A stretch of DNA of 64,000 nucleotides from DATLZU01 sp035573855. Lineage in GTDB: Bacteria > Nitrospirota > Nitrospiria > Nitrospirales > Nitrospiraceae. Positions 51,764 to 60,293 of the stretch are shown here, in pieces (within the stretch, counting starts at the first letter, position 1; each line of letters begins with the position of its first letter). The notes under the pieces are model-generated. The model was not told the DNA's origin, ran no database searches, and worked only from the letters and a program-made list of their open reading frames with translations. Position numbers and translations under genes: made by a program. The stretch covers positions 124,001 to 188,000 of the forward strand of contig DATLZU010000021.1 of NCBI GenBank assembly GCA_035573855.1, written 5' to 3'.

Positions 51764-52863
51764 CGACGGCACATCCAGTCTTGCTGGTGTCCAATCACGC
51801 CGAGATCGTCGGCGGGGGAGAAGTCAGCTTGCTCATGCTCCTGGGAGCCCTCGACCGCGTTCGATGGGCGCCCATCGTCGTGGTGCCGGCCGAAGGCATG
51901 GTGGCTCGGCGGTGCCGCGCGATGGACATCCCGATCCACGTTGTGCCGATGCCGACCCTCCGCGGACTCGGTTCCAGGCTGCTTCAAGGCGTTTTGGCGT
52001 TTGCTCGCCTGATGCGGGACATGAAGGTCGCTCTCGTGCACGCCAATGGTTCGCGGGCGATGGTCTATGCGGGGTTGGCTTCCATGTGGGTGAGGCGACC
52101 GGTGATCTGGCACGTCCGGGTCGCGGAGTCGGACGGACGGTTGGACCGGGTCCTCTTCCGGCTGGCGGACCGGGTGATCGTGAATTCGGCCGCCGTCGGC
52201 GAACGCTTTGCCTGGGCGGACATGAAAAAGGTTCGATGCATCCATAACGGCGTCAACATGGTGCATTTTGCACCCAGGCCGGCGCCGAGGGACTTACGCA
52301 AACGACTGGGGATGGCGGAGGGCGAGCCAGTGGCGGCGAGCGTCGGGCGCTTTGTGGCGTATAAAGGGTACGGTGATCTGCTGGAGGCGGCGGCGTTGGT
52401 GCAGCGCGTCAGGCCGGATACCCGGTGGGTATTGGCGGGCGAAGGAGAACTTCGGAGCGGGTTGGAAGCGCAAAGCCGCAAGCTGGGTTTGGGCCTACGC
52501 GTTCATTTCACCGGCTGGCTCGACGATGTGCGCGAGGTGCTGGCGCTCTGCGATGTGTTTGTGTTGCCGTCCAGGGGGGAGCACTTCGGCCGTGTGCTCA
52601 TCGAAGCCATGGCGATGGCCAAGCCGGTCGTCGCGACCGATGGAGGAGGGGTGCCTGAAATCGTTCGACACGGGGAGACGGGGCTACTGGTGCCGCCCGG
52701 CCGACCGGCGCATCTGGCTCAGGCGATCCTGATCCTCCTCAACGATCCGGCTTACGCGGTGACGCTGGGAATGGCCGGGCGGGAGCGGGTCGAGCGGGAA
52801 TTCAGCCTGCCGAAGCATGTGGCGGCGGTTGAACAGCTCTATCTAGAACTATTGCGCGGATAG
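51760..52863 (+). CDS. Glycosyltransferase family 4 (GT-B), no. 3
   Basis: A 367-residue GT-B enzyme from ATG 51760 (ATGA overlap). It has the N-terminal NHAEIVGGGEVSLLML loop, RVIVNSAAVGERF, ASVGRFVAYKGYGDLLEA and VFVLPSRGEHFGRVLIEAMAMAKPVVATDGGG, with the E-x7-E motif as EHFGRVLIE. This one has the complete GT4 donor-site pattern. The next gene begins immediately after its stop. Confidence 0.92.
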   Translation: MTTAHPVLLVSNHAEIVGGGEVSLLMLLGALDRVRWAPIVVVPAEGMVARRCRAMDIPIHVVPMPTLRGLGSRLLQGVLAFARLMRDMKVALVHANGSRAMVYAGLASMWVRRPVIWHVRVAESDGRLDRVLFRLADRVIVNSAAVGERFAWADMKKVRCIHNGVNMVHFAPRPAPRDLRKRLGMAEGEPVAASVGRFVAYKGYGDLLEAAALVQRVRPDTRWVLAGEGELRSGLEAQSRKLGLGLRVHFTGWLDDVREVLALCDVFVLPSRGEHFGRVLIEAMAMAKPVVATDGGGVPEIVRHGETGLLVPPGRPAHLAQAILILLNDPAYAVTLGMAGRERVEREFSLPKHVAAVEQLYLELLRG

Positions 52864-53703
52864 GTGACGGTCGTGGAAACCTGTGCGCTCTGCGGAGGAA
52901 CCGACTGGCGGATCATCGAACAGGTCGGGGCGACGCGCGTCGTGCGCTGTGCGTGTGATCTAGTGTTCGTCACTCCGACGCCTCCACGCGACGTCATCGA
53001 ACAAAGGTATCAGCGGGAGTACTACCGGGCGTGGGAACACCAGGCGAACGCGAGGCGGCGGATCTGGGATCGCCGCCTGAAGTTGGTCATGAGCCTCTGC
53101 CCCGTGCCTGGTCGATTGCTGGACCTCGGCTGCGGTGACGGGATGTTCCTCCAGGCCGCCAAAGCGCGGGGTTGGACGGTGACGGGCATCGAGTTGTCGC
53201 CCTACGCGGCTGAGACCGACACCGGTTTGGAGGTTCGCAGAGGCGAAGTGTGGGAGGCGGGATGGCCGGAGTCGTCTTTCGATGTCGTGACCGGCTGGCA
53301 TGTCATGGAACATGTCTCCGATCCGCGACGCGTCCTGGCGGAACTGTACCGTGTCCTGCGACCGAACGGCTGGCTGGTGCTCGCTACGCCGAACCTTCAT
53401 GACTATGTGTTTCGCGCCGCCTATCTGATAGCCCACTTGAAGTTGCCGTCTCTGTATGAACCAGATGAGCGAGAACTGCATCTGTTCCACTTCTCCGCCG
53501 CGACGCTCACGGGGCTGGTGTCAGCCGTGGGATTCCGAGACGTTCGGGTCGGGTTCGATCGCGGCGCTGCGGCCGAGTGGGGAAAACGGCTGGTCAATGC
53601 CGGGGCCTATGGGTGGTATCGGCTGACCGGACTGAACTGGGGGATTGGGCTCGAACTGGTTGCCCGGAAGCCGGCCTCGCCCGCGGGTACGGCGGGAGGA
53701 TGA
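52864..53703 (+). CDS. SAM-dependent methyltransferase with N-terminal zinc-finger-like cysteines, no. 1
   Basis: A 279-residue protein from GTG 52864. The N-terminus has CALCGG and CAC (C-x2-C and C-x-C), the zinc-like module found in many sugar C/O-methyltransferases of surface-glycan loci. The SAM motif LLDLGCGDGMFLQAAKARGW is at about 80-100, with IELSPYAA and HVMEHVSDPRRVLAEL. The likely acceptor is a nucleotide-sugar or glycan; it is not identifiable. Confidence 0.88.
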   Translation: MTVVETCALCGGTDWRIIEQVGATRVVRCACDLVFVTPTPPRDVIEQRYQREYYRAWEHQANARRRIWDRRLKLVMSLCPVPGRLLDLGCGDGMFLQAAKARGWTVTGIELSPYAAETDTGLEVRRGEVWEAGWPESSFDVVTGWHVMEHVSDPRRVLAELYRVLRPNGWLVLATPNLHDYVFRAAYLIAHLKLPSLYEPDERELHLFHFSAATLTGLVSAVGFRDVRVGFDRGAAAEWGKRLVNAGAYGWYRLTGLNWGIGLELVARKPASPAGTAGG

Positions 53704-53707
53704 CGCC

Positions 53708-54811
53708 TTGCGACTCGGCGTGGACGGGCGTGAACTGGTGGGCGGGATGCGGACCGGGATTGGGCGGTATCTGCTCGAAATCCTGCGCGAGGCGACACAC
53801 CAGGGATGGGAGTGTCTCGTGTACGGCGACCAGACCATCGAATGGAACGGCGCGGCACCGGGCGTCTTGTTGCGACGCCTGCAACGGTCGCACACCCAAT
53901 GGTGGGATCAGGTCACGTTACCCCGCGGGCTTGCCCGGGATCGGGTGTCCGTGTTTCTGTCGCCTTACTATAAAGGGCCGCTCCGGGCCCCTTGTCCGGT
54001 CGCGCTGACGATTCATGATCTGTTTTTCATCGGGTATCCGGGTTCGCACCGGCCGTGCTACGACCGTGTCATGACCGGTCTGGCGACGCTCTACGCGAGT
54101 CGGGCCGCCGCCATCATCACCGACTCAGGGTATTCGAAACGGGCGATCGTGAGCCGTTTGCAGGTTGAACCAAACAAAGTCCATGTGATCCCGGTCGCGT
54201 TGGGGGCGGAGTTCAAGCCGACGATTCCGGATGGGGCGACGCTGGGCAGATACGGGATTACGGTGCCGTACCTGCTCTACATCGGCAATTTCAAGCCGCA
54301 CAAAAATCTCCCGCGACTCTTGCAGGCTTATGCCGCCTTGCCGTCGGCGTTGCGCGGGCGCTATCGCCTGGTGTTGGCAGGAGGCGACGGATCGCGCCGG
54401 TCCGAGCTGGAGGCGCTGGCTCGGTCGCTCGGACTCGCCGACCGCGTGCACTTCCCAGGTTTGATCGACGATCGCGATCTGCCGCTGGTGTACAGCGCCT
54501 GCTCGTTGTTCGTCTTGCCATCGCTGGAAGAGGGGTTCGGGTTGCCGGCGTTGGAAGCGATGGCCTGCGGCGCGCCGGTCGCAGCGGCCAATCGGGCGGC
54601 GATTCCGGAAGTGGTCGGGGCTGCGGGTCTCCTGTTTGATCCGGAAGATGTTTCCTCGATGGTGAGCGCCATGACCGCGATCCTGACGGATGCCGGATTG
54701 AGCGATGACTTGAGACGGCGTGGACTCGAGCGGGCCGGCGAATTCTCGCGGGAGCGTACGGCCGGGCGGGTGCTGGTGCTCCTCCATGACCTCGCCCAGG
54801 CGGGCAAGTGA
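53708..54811 (+). CDS. Glycosyltransferase family 4 (GT-B), no. 4
   Basis: A 367-residue GT-B enzyme from TTG 53708, eight bases after GGGAGG. N-terminal LGVDGRELVGGMRTGIGRYL and IHDLFFIGYPG match the MtfB-like mannosyl/rhamnosyltransferases. The donor domain has LLYIGNFKPHKNLPRLLQAY and VLPSLEEGFGLPALEAMACGAPV (E-x7-E). The unusual start codon probably lowers translation. It is followed by another methyltransferase with a one-base gap. Confidence 0.9.
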   Translation: MRLGVDGRELVGGMRTGIGRYLLEILREATHQGWECLVYGDQTIEWNGAAPGVLLRRLQRSHTQWWDQVTLPRGLARDRVSVFLSPYYKGPLRAPCPVALTIHDLFFIGYPGSHRPCYDRVMTGLATLYASRAAAIITDSGYSKRAIVSRLQVEPNKVHVIPVALGAEFKPTIPDGATLGRYGITVPYLLYIGNFKPHKNLPRLLQAYAALPSALRGRYRLVLAGGDGSRRSELEALARSLGLADRVHFPGLIDDRDLPLVYSACSLFVLPSLEEGFGLPALEAMACGAPVAAANRAAIPEVVGAAGLLFDPEDVSSMVSAMTAILTDAGLSDDLRRRGLERAGEFSRERTAGRVLVLLHDLAQAGK

Positions 54812-54812
54812 A

Positions 54813-55730
54813 GTGGAGACACCGGCTTTCAGCGGACGGCGATCCTGCGCGTGCGAGGCGGCGACCGCTTCGGTGGTTCGAGTAGCCGGGAGACGGGAAC
54901 TGTTGCGCTGCGAACGATGCGGGTTGTTGGCGCCGATGGTCGTGCCGGAGCCGGCGGAACTCATCCGTTGGTATCGCGACAGGTATTGGGGTCGGTATGA
55001 AGCGGAGCAGCGGGGGCTGGCCAGGGAGAATTTGTACCGCCATGTGCTGGACATGATCCAGCGAGTTCGGTCGCATCCCGGCATACTAGTGGATGTGGGA
55101 TGCGGGATGGGCGCGTTGTTGAAACAGGCGCGGGACCGAGGATGGCGCGGGATCGGGTTCGAACTTTCGCTGGAGGCCGTCGCCCGGGCGCGGGCCCATG
55201 GGCTGGAGGTCTATGAATCAGCGTGGCCGCCCTGCGGACTGCCGGATGAATCGGCGGACGCGGTCGTGTTTTTGAATGTGCTGGACCATCTGCCCCGGCC
55301 CTTTGCGGCGCTCGAGGAAGCCCGGCGCGTACTGCGTCCGGGGGGGCTACTCTATGTTCGCGTGCCGAACGGGCCGCTACATGTGTGGTTCAACCGGCTG
55401 CTCTCACCCGTGGGATGGTCGGATCTCACCGTCGTCCATCTGTATGGATTCGGAAGACAAGCTTTCGTACATCATTTGCCTCGGTTGGGGTTCACGACCG
55501 TGGCGATTCGGACCGCGCCGCCCAGCCAGGGAGACGCCTACCAGGATGAAAGCGCCGTGAGGAGTGCGGTCAGGCGTTTGCTGAAGCGGCTCGATAGGCT
55601 GGTGTACACGTTGTCCGCCGCGTTCGGATTGGACCGGGCGGCCTGGGGCCCGTCCATCGAGGTGACGGCCGTGAAGGACCCAGCGGCGAGGAGTCCGGTA
55701 TGTCGTGGAGACGGTGGCGGGCGCGCCTGA
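54813..55730 (+). CDS. SAM-dependent methyltransferase with N-terminal zinc-finger-like cysteines, no. 2
   Basis: A 305-residue protein from GTG 54813. The N-terminus has CAC and CERC (C-x-C, C-x2-C), as in the neighbouring methyltransferase at 52864, and the SAM site ILVDVGCGMGALLKQARDRGW near 90-110, with NVLDHLPRPFAALEEA. The C-terminal 90 residues contain basic helices. The two methyltransferases may act on different positions of one sugar; that is inference. Its end overlaps the small gene at 55700. Confidence 0.87.
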   Translation: METPAFSGRRSCACEAATASVVRVAGRRELLRCERCGLLAPMVVPEPAELIRWYRDRYWGRYEAEQRGLARENLYRHVLDMIQRVRSHPGILVDVGCGMGALLKQARDRGWRGIGFELSLEAVARARAHGLEVYESAWPPCGLPDESADAVVFLNVLDHLPRPFAALEEARRVLRPGGLLYVRVPNGPLHVWFNRLLSPVGWSDLTVVHLYGFGRQAFVHHLPRLGFTTVAIRTAPPSQGDAYQDESAVRSAVRRLLKRLDRLVYTLSAAFGLDRAAWGPSIEVTAVKDPAARSPVCRGDGGGRA

Positions 55731-55897
55731 GGTTCGGTGAGGCCGTCGCGTTGCTGGCCTTGCTCACGGCGCTGTTGGTGCTGGCGATCAGTATGTGGCT
55801 GCGCTCGTTCTATCTCCATGCGCCCAAGGGTTACGAGCCCAAAGACCTTGAGCGGGGCAAACAACTCGAGATGAAGAAGGGCCGGGACGGGGAATAG
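55700..55897 (+). CDS. Small single-pass membrane protein
   Basis: A 65-residue protein starting inside the end of the methyltransferase gene, with GAGGAG 7 bases before ATG 55700. A basic N-terminus (WRRWRARLRF) precedes a hydrophobic helix at about 14-36 (AVALLALLTALLVLAISMW), then a charged C-terminal tail. The positive-inside rule puts the N-terminus in the cytoplasm. I recognise no family. It lies just before asnB and could be a membrane anchor or adaptor for it. Confidence 0.7.
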   Translation: MSWRRWRARLRFGEAVALLALLTALLVLAISMWLRSFYLHAPKGYEPKDLERGKQLEMKKGRDGE

Positions 55898-55908
55898 CGC
55901 TCACAGCA

Positions 55909-57813
55909 ATGTGCGGGATCTGCGGATATACCGGCGACGGCACGCCGGATTTGCTCGACCGGATGTTGAACCAGTTGATCCATCGAGGACCGGACGAAGA
56001 GGGGCGTTATCGCGAGGAGGGCGTCGGCCTGGGCATCCGGCGCCTGCGGGTCATCGATCCAGCAGGCAGCCGCCAGCCAGTGGCCAACGAGTCCGGCACA
56101 GTGCGGGCCGTGCTGAACGGGGAGATTTACAACTACCGCGAACTACGGAAAGAGTTGGTCCGCAAAGGTCATCGCTTCGCGTCGCACGGCGACACCGAAA
56201 TTCTCGTGCATCTGTACGAAGAAGAGGGAGAGGCGGCGGTGTCGAGATTGCGCGGGATGTTCGCCTACGCCCTGTGGGATCGCGAGCGGGAGACGCTGTG
56301 GTTGGTCCGCGACCGCTTGGGCATCAAGCCGCTTTACTACGCCATCCGGCCGGATGGACAGGGAGAGCACGGCGGCGTGATCTTCGCCTCGGAACTCCCT
56401 GCGTTGCTGGCGGGGGTGCCGAAGCGCGCCATCCGGCCGCAGGCGATCGCCGACTATCTGACATGCCTCTATGTCCCCGGTCCGGAAACGATGTTCCAGG
56501 GTGTGTATCAGCTCAGGCCGGGAGAACTGCTCAAGATCCGAGGCAGCCGGGTGGAATTTCAACGGTACTATCAGCCGGCGCAGGCGGTGCCGCGATTCCG
56601 ATGGTCGTCGGAAGCCGAAGCGGCCGACTACTTCCTCGGGTTGTTGCGCGACACGGTCCGGGCTCACTTGGTGAGCGACGTCCCACTGGGGCTGTTCCTG
56701 TCAGGGGGACTGGATTCCGGCGCCATCTTGACCTTCATGCGCGAGACGACGAACGGGACGATCCGCACCTTCACCATCGGGTACGAGTCGCCCGCCGATC
56801 GGTCCTACAACGAACTGGACGCAGCGCGGCTGCTCGCAACCCATTTTGGCGCCCAGCACACGGAAGCGATCCTGCGCCCGGATGCGGTGTCGCTCCTGCC
56901 GCAACTGGTCGCGGCGATGGGAGAACCCTTCGCCGACTCCTCAGCCGTTCCTACCTACTTGGTGTCGAAAGTCGCCAAGCGATCGGTGACGGTCGTGCTG
57001 TCGGGGATCGGCGGGGACGAACTGTTCGGCGGATATCCCCGGTATCTGGGCCTTCGTTTGGCGTCATTCTATGGCCGGCTGCCGGTCTCCGTGCGGTCCT
57101 GGGCGGCCGCGCAGGCGGCATCGTGGCTCACGGAGGGAACGGACGGGCAGGATGACAGAGGTCGTCTCAAACGGTTTCTGGTTGACGGTCATCGCCCGCT
57201 GGACGACCAGTATCTGCGCTGGATTACGTTTTTGCCGCCGGAATGGGGAGCGTCGGCCTTCGCGCCGGAGTTGCGTGATGCGGCCGAAGGAGCGGGACTG
57301 GAGCGGGCCTATCGCGCGCTCTTCAACCGGTGGCCGTCGCCGGAGCCGGCGGATCGCGCGATGGGATTGGATCTGCAGACTTATCTGCCGGACGATCTGC
57401 TCCGTATGGGGGACCGGATGAGCATGGCCCATTCATTGGAATTGCGTGTGCCGTTTTGCGATCACCATCTGCTGGCCTTTGCACTCGCCGTTCCGGCCAC
57501 CATGCGTTTGTCCGGCTGGCGGCCGAAGGGCTTCATGCGGCGGGCGCTTGCCTCCGTGTTACCGCGCCCCGTTTTGTCCGGCGCGAAGCGAGGCTTTCGC
57601 GTGCCGATGGCCCGGTGGCTCAGGGAAGAACTGCGGGAAATGGTCCACGATCTGTTGTCGGACGAGGCCGTGCGCCGGCGTGGCTACGTGCGTCCGGAGT
57701 ATGTCCGCTGGCTGATCCGGGAACACGAAGCCGGCCGGCGGAACTTTGCCGACCAGCTTTTCGCCCTGCTGGTGCTCGAACTGTGGTGCCAAAACCAAGC
57801 GAGCACCGCCTAG
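55909..57813 (+). CDS. asnB: AsnB-type glutamine-dependent amidotransferase
   Basis: A 634-residue class II amidotransferase. After Met removal the nucleophile is C2 (MCGICGYTG), followed by the glutaminase domain with RGPDEEG. The synthetase domain has the ATP PP-loop SGGLDSGA (265-272) and GIGGDELFGGYPRY. All catalytic parts are there. Such genes in polysaccharide loci often amidate a uronic-acid residue or act in exosortase-linked systems rather than making free asparagine. It is 11 bases after the small membrane protein. Confidence 0.92.
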   Translation: MCGICGYTGDGTPDLLDRMLNQLIHRGPDEEGRYREEGVGLGIRRLRVIDPAGSRQPVANESGTVRAVLNGEIYNYRELRKELVRKGHRFASHGDTEILVHLYEEEGEAAVSRLRGMFAYALWDRERETLWLVRDRLGIKPLYYAIRPDGQGEHGGVIFASELPALLAGVPKRAIRPQAIADYLTCLYVPGPETMFQGVYQLRPGELLKIRGSRVEFQRYYQPAQAVPRFRWSSEAEAADYFLGLLRDTVRAHLVSDVPLGLFLSGGLDSGAILTFMRETTNGTIRTFTIGYESPADRSYNELDAARLLATHFGAQHTEAILRPDAVSLLPQLVAAMGEPFADSSAVPTYLVSKVAKRSVTVVLSGIGGDELFGGYPRYLGLRLASFYGRLPVSVRSWAAAQAASWLTEGTDGQDDRGRLKRFLVDGHRPLDDQYLRWITFLPPEWGASAFAPELRDAAEGAGLERAYRALFNRWPSPEPADRAMGLDLQTYLPDDLLRMGDRMSMAHSLELRVPFCDHHLLAFALAVPATMRLSGWRPKGFMRRALASVLPRPVLSGAKRGFRVPMARWLREELREMVHDLLSDEAVRRRGYVRPEYVRWLIREHEAGRRNFADQLFALLVLELWCQNQASTA

Positions 57814-57857
57814 CACATAGCAAATGATGGCTGGGGCGCTCACTTCTTGCTGAGCGG

Positions 57858-59090
57858 ATGAACATCCTGCTGCTTTCAGAGGTCTCGGCGGAACGCGTGA
57901 TCGGCGGTGCGGAGCGGATGCTGCGCGGGCATGTGTTGAGCCTGGGCGAACGTGGCCATCGGGTCAGTCTGATCTCCCGTGCTCCCGTCGGCGATCGGCG
58001 GACCGTGGTCTGGATCAAGGACGCGGTCGAGCGCCGCTACGAGGTTTCTCGCCGGAACGAACCGGCGTTCGTCTGGTCGTCGATTCGGAACGGCCTCCGT
58101 GCGTTCGATCTCATGACGTCGCTCCGCCGGCCGGATGTCGCGGTGGTGTACCAGTCGCTTGCGGGATTGGGACCGCTTCTGGGCCGGTTCGGCCAAGCCG
58201 GCGGCTGGGTCTACATGTGCCTCTCGTTGGCGCACGAAGAATATCTGACCAGAATCCCGCCCGCGACATCCTGGGCTGATCGACTGCGACAAGCCGCCAA
58301 CGCCCAGGCCCGCCTCTGGATCGAGCGGATGGTCATGCGTCGCTGCCAGGCGGTGATCGTGATGAGCGAGTTCATGCGGCGACGAGTCATGGCCGTGCAT
58401 AGCATACAGAGCGACAAGATCAAGATGCTGCCGGGAGCGGCCGATTTGTCTCGCTTTCGTCCGGCTGAGCATCGGACTGACGTCCGCCATGAGCTGAAGG
58501 TACCGCCGACCCAAACGATCCTGTTCACGGTTCGGAACCTGGTTCCCAGGATGGGGCTGGAGAACCTGATCAAGGCCATCAGCTTGTTGTCGGACGAAGA
58601 ACGGCGCGATCTCTTGCTGCTGATCGGAGGGGAGGGACCCTTGCGCGCCTCGCTTGACGCCCTGATCCGTCGACTACGCTTGGCCGAGCACGTGCGATTG
58701 CTCGGGTTCGTTCCGGAAGAGCAATTGAGTCGGTACTATCAGGCCGCGGATTTGGTCGTGATGCCCACCTGGCAGCTCGAAGGCTTCGGGCTGGTCACGG
58801 TCGAGGCGTTGGCCTGCGGCACGCCGGTGCTCGGCACGCCGGTTGGCGCCCTGCCCGAGGTGTTGAGCCGTGTCGATCCGATGCTGATCGCGGAGGGAAC
58901 GGACGACCGGGCGTTGGCCGCGGCGATTCGGCGCGTGTTGCAGCGGTTCCGCGAGAACCCCGACGAGCCGGCGCGGCTCTCCAGCAAGGGGCGGGAGCTG
59001 ATCGTTCGGGCGTACAACTGGACCACGCACGCGGCGGAGTTGGAGCGGATGCTACGGGATGTGTGCGCGGCGGCGGGCCGTGCGAGATAG
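57858..59090 (+). CDS. Glycosyltransferase family 4 (GT-B), no. 5
   Basis: A 410-residue GT-B enzyme. It has NILLLSEVSAERVIGGAERM at the N-terminus, an IVMSEFMRRRV helix, FTVRNLVPRMGLENLIKAI and VVMPTWQLEGFGLVTVEALACGTPVLGTPVGA (E-x7-E as EGFGLVTVE). It begins 44 bases after asnB and ends 9 bases before the next glycosyltransferase. The ribosome site is weak. Confidence 0.91.
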   Translation: MNILLLSEVSAERVIGGAERMLRGHVLSLGERGHRVSLISRAPVGDRRTVVWIKDAVERRYEVSRRNEPAFVWSSIRNGLRAFDLMTSLRRPDVAVVYQSLAGLGPLLGRFGQAGGWVYMCLSLAHEEYLTRIPPATSWADRLRQAANAQARLWIERMVMRRCQAVIVMSEFMRRRVMAVHSIQSDKIKMLPGAADLSRFRPAEHRTDVRHELKVPPTQTILFTVRNLVPRMGLENLIKAISLLSDEERRDLLLLIGGEGPLRASLDALIRRLRLAEHVRLLGFVPEEQLSRYYQAADLVVMPTWQLEGFGLVTVEALACGTPVLGTPVGALPEVLSRVDPMLIAEGTDDRALAAAIRRVLQRFRENPDEPARLSSKGRELIVRAYNWTTHAAELERMLRDVCAAAGRAR

Positions 59091-59099
59091 GGGAACTTT

Positions 59100-60293
59100 G
59101 TGGCGACGAACACGGTCATCCATGTGATCACGCGTCTGGATCGCGGAGGATCCGCGCGAAATACGATGCTGACCGCCTTAGGGCACGACCGCGTCCGGTA
59201 TGAACCGCTGGTGGTCGCCGGCAGACCAGGCAGGTGGGATGCCCAGGGCGGGCAGGCGGCGACCGATGAGAACTGCCGCCTGTTGGACAAAGCGGGCATC
59301 CCGTGGATCATTATCCCGACCTTGATCCGCAAGATCAGCCCGCTCAAGGATCTACTGACCTTCTGGGCGCTGGTGCGACTCTTTCGACAGGAACGGCCCG
59401 CCATCGTGCACACCCACACGTCCAAAGCGGGCGTCTTGGGTCGGCTGGCTGCGTGGTGGAGCGGCGTGCCGGCGATTGTGCATACCCCGCACGGCCACGT
59501 CTTCTATGGACATTTCAACGCCCTGTGGTCCTGGGTGTTCGTGCTGGTAGAACGGCTGCTGGCTCGAGTGACGACGCGGCTGATCGCGCTTACGGAGGCG
59601 GAACGGGACGACCACCTCGAACGAGGCGTGGGGCGAGAGGATCAGTTCGTGGTCATTCCGAGCGGGATCGACCTCGAACGGTTTCAAGATGGGGGTCAGA
59701 CCAGGAGCGAAAGGCCGGACTGGTTTCCCTGTCCGCCTGGCTCGTTCGTGGTCGGGTCGGTCGGCTGGTTGACGCCAGTGAAAGGGCATCGTTTCCTGAT
59801 CGAAGCGGCAGCGCGACTTAAACCCTTTTTCCCGAACCTGCATGTAGTGCTCGTCGGGAACGGCGAGTTGCAGACCGAGTTGTCGGCTTTGGCGGACCGG
59901 CTGGGTCTCAAAGACTCGGTCCATTTCTTGGGGGAACGGGACGACGTGGAAGTCTGTTTATCCGCGATGGATCTGTTTGTCCTGCCGTCTTTGAACGAAG
60001 GGATGGGCCGCGCGCTGGTCGAGGCGATGGCAGCGGGGCTGCCGGTCATTGCCAGCCGGACGGGAGGCGTGCCGGCACTGATCGAGCACGGTCGAACCGG
60101 ACTGTTGGTGCCGGCGGGAGACGCGGACGCGTTGGCAGAGGCTATCCGCCAAGCGCTCGACCGGCCGGATTGGGCGAAACGGATGGGCCAGGCGGCGAGT
60201 CAGCGGATCGATCGGATGTTCGACGCAGCGGCGATGGTGCACGCCGTTGAGCAAGTGTATGAGCAGGCGCTGAGCGAGGCGGGGATCCGATGA
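59100..60293 (+). CDS. Glycosyltransferase family 4 (GT-B), no. 6
   Basis: A 397-residue GT-B enzyme from GTG 59100. The N-terminus HVITRLDRGGSARNTMLTAL, then HTHTSKAGVLGRLAAWW and HTPHGHVFYGHF, belong to the family of lipid-carrier GT4 enzymes. The donor domain has VGSVGWLTPVKGHRFLIEAA and FVLPSLNEGMGRALVEAMAAGLPVIASRTGG, with the E-x7-E motif as EGMGRALVE. The stop overlaps the PHP-like gene (ATGA). Confidence 0.92.
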   Translation: MATNTVIHVITRLDRGGSARNTMLTALGHDRVRYEPLVVAGRPGRWDAQGGQAATDENCRLLDKAGIPWIIIPTLIRKISPLKDLLTFWALVRLFRQERPAIVHTHTSKAGVLGRLAAWWSGVPAIVHTPHGHVFYGHFNALWSWVFVLVERLLARVTTRLIALTEAERDDHLERGVGREDQFVVIPSGIDLERFQDGGQTRSERPDWFPCPPGSFVVGSVGWLTPVKGHRFLIEAAARLKPFFPNLHVVLVGNGELQTELSALADRLGLKDSVHFLGERDDVEVCLSAMDLFVLPSLNEGMGRALVEAMAAGLPVIASRTGGVPALIEHGRTGLLVPAGDADALAEAIRQALDRPDWAKRMGQAASQRIDRMFDAAAMVHAVEQVYEQALSEAGIR

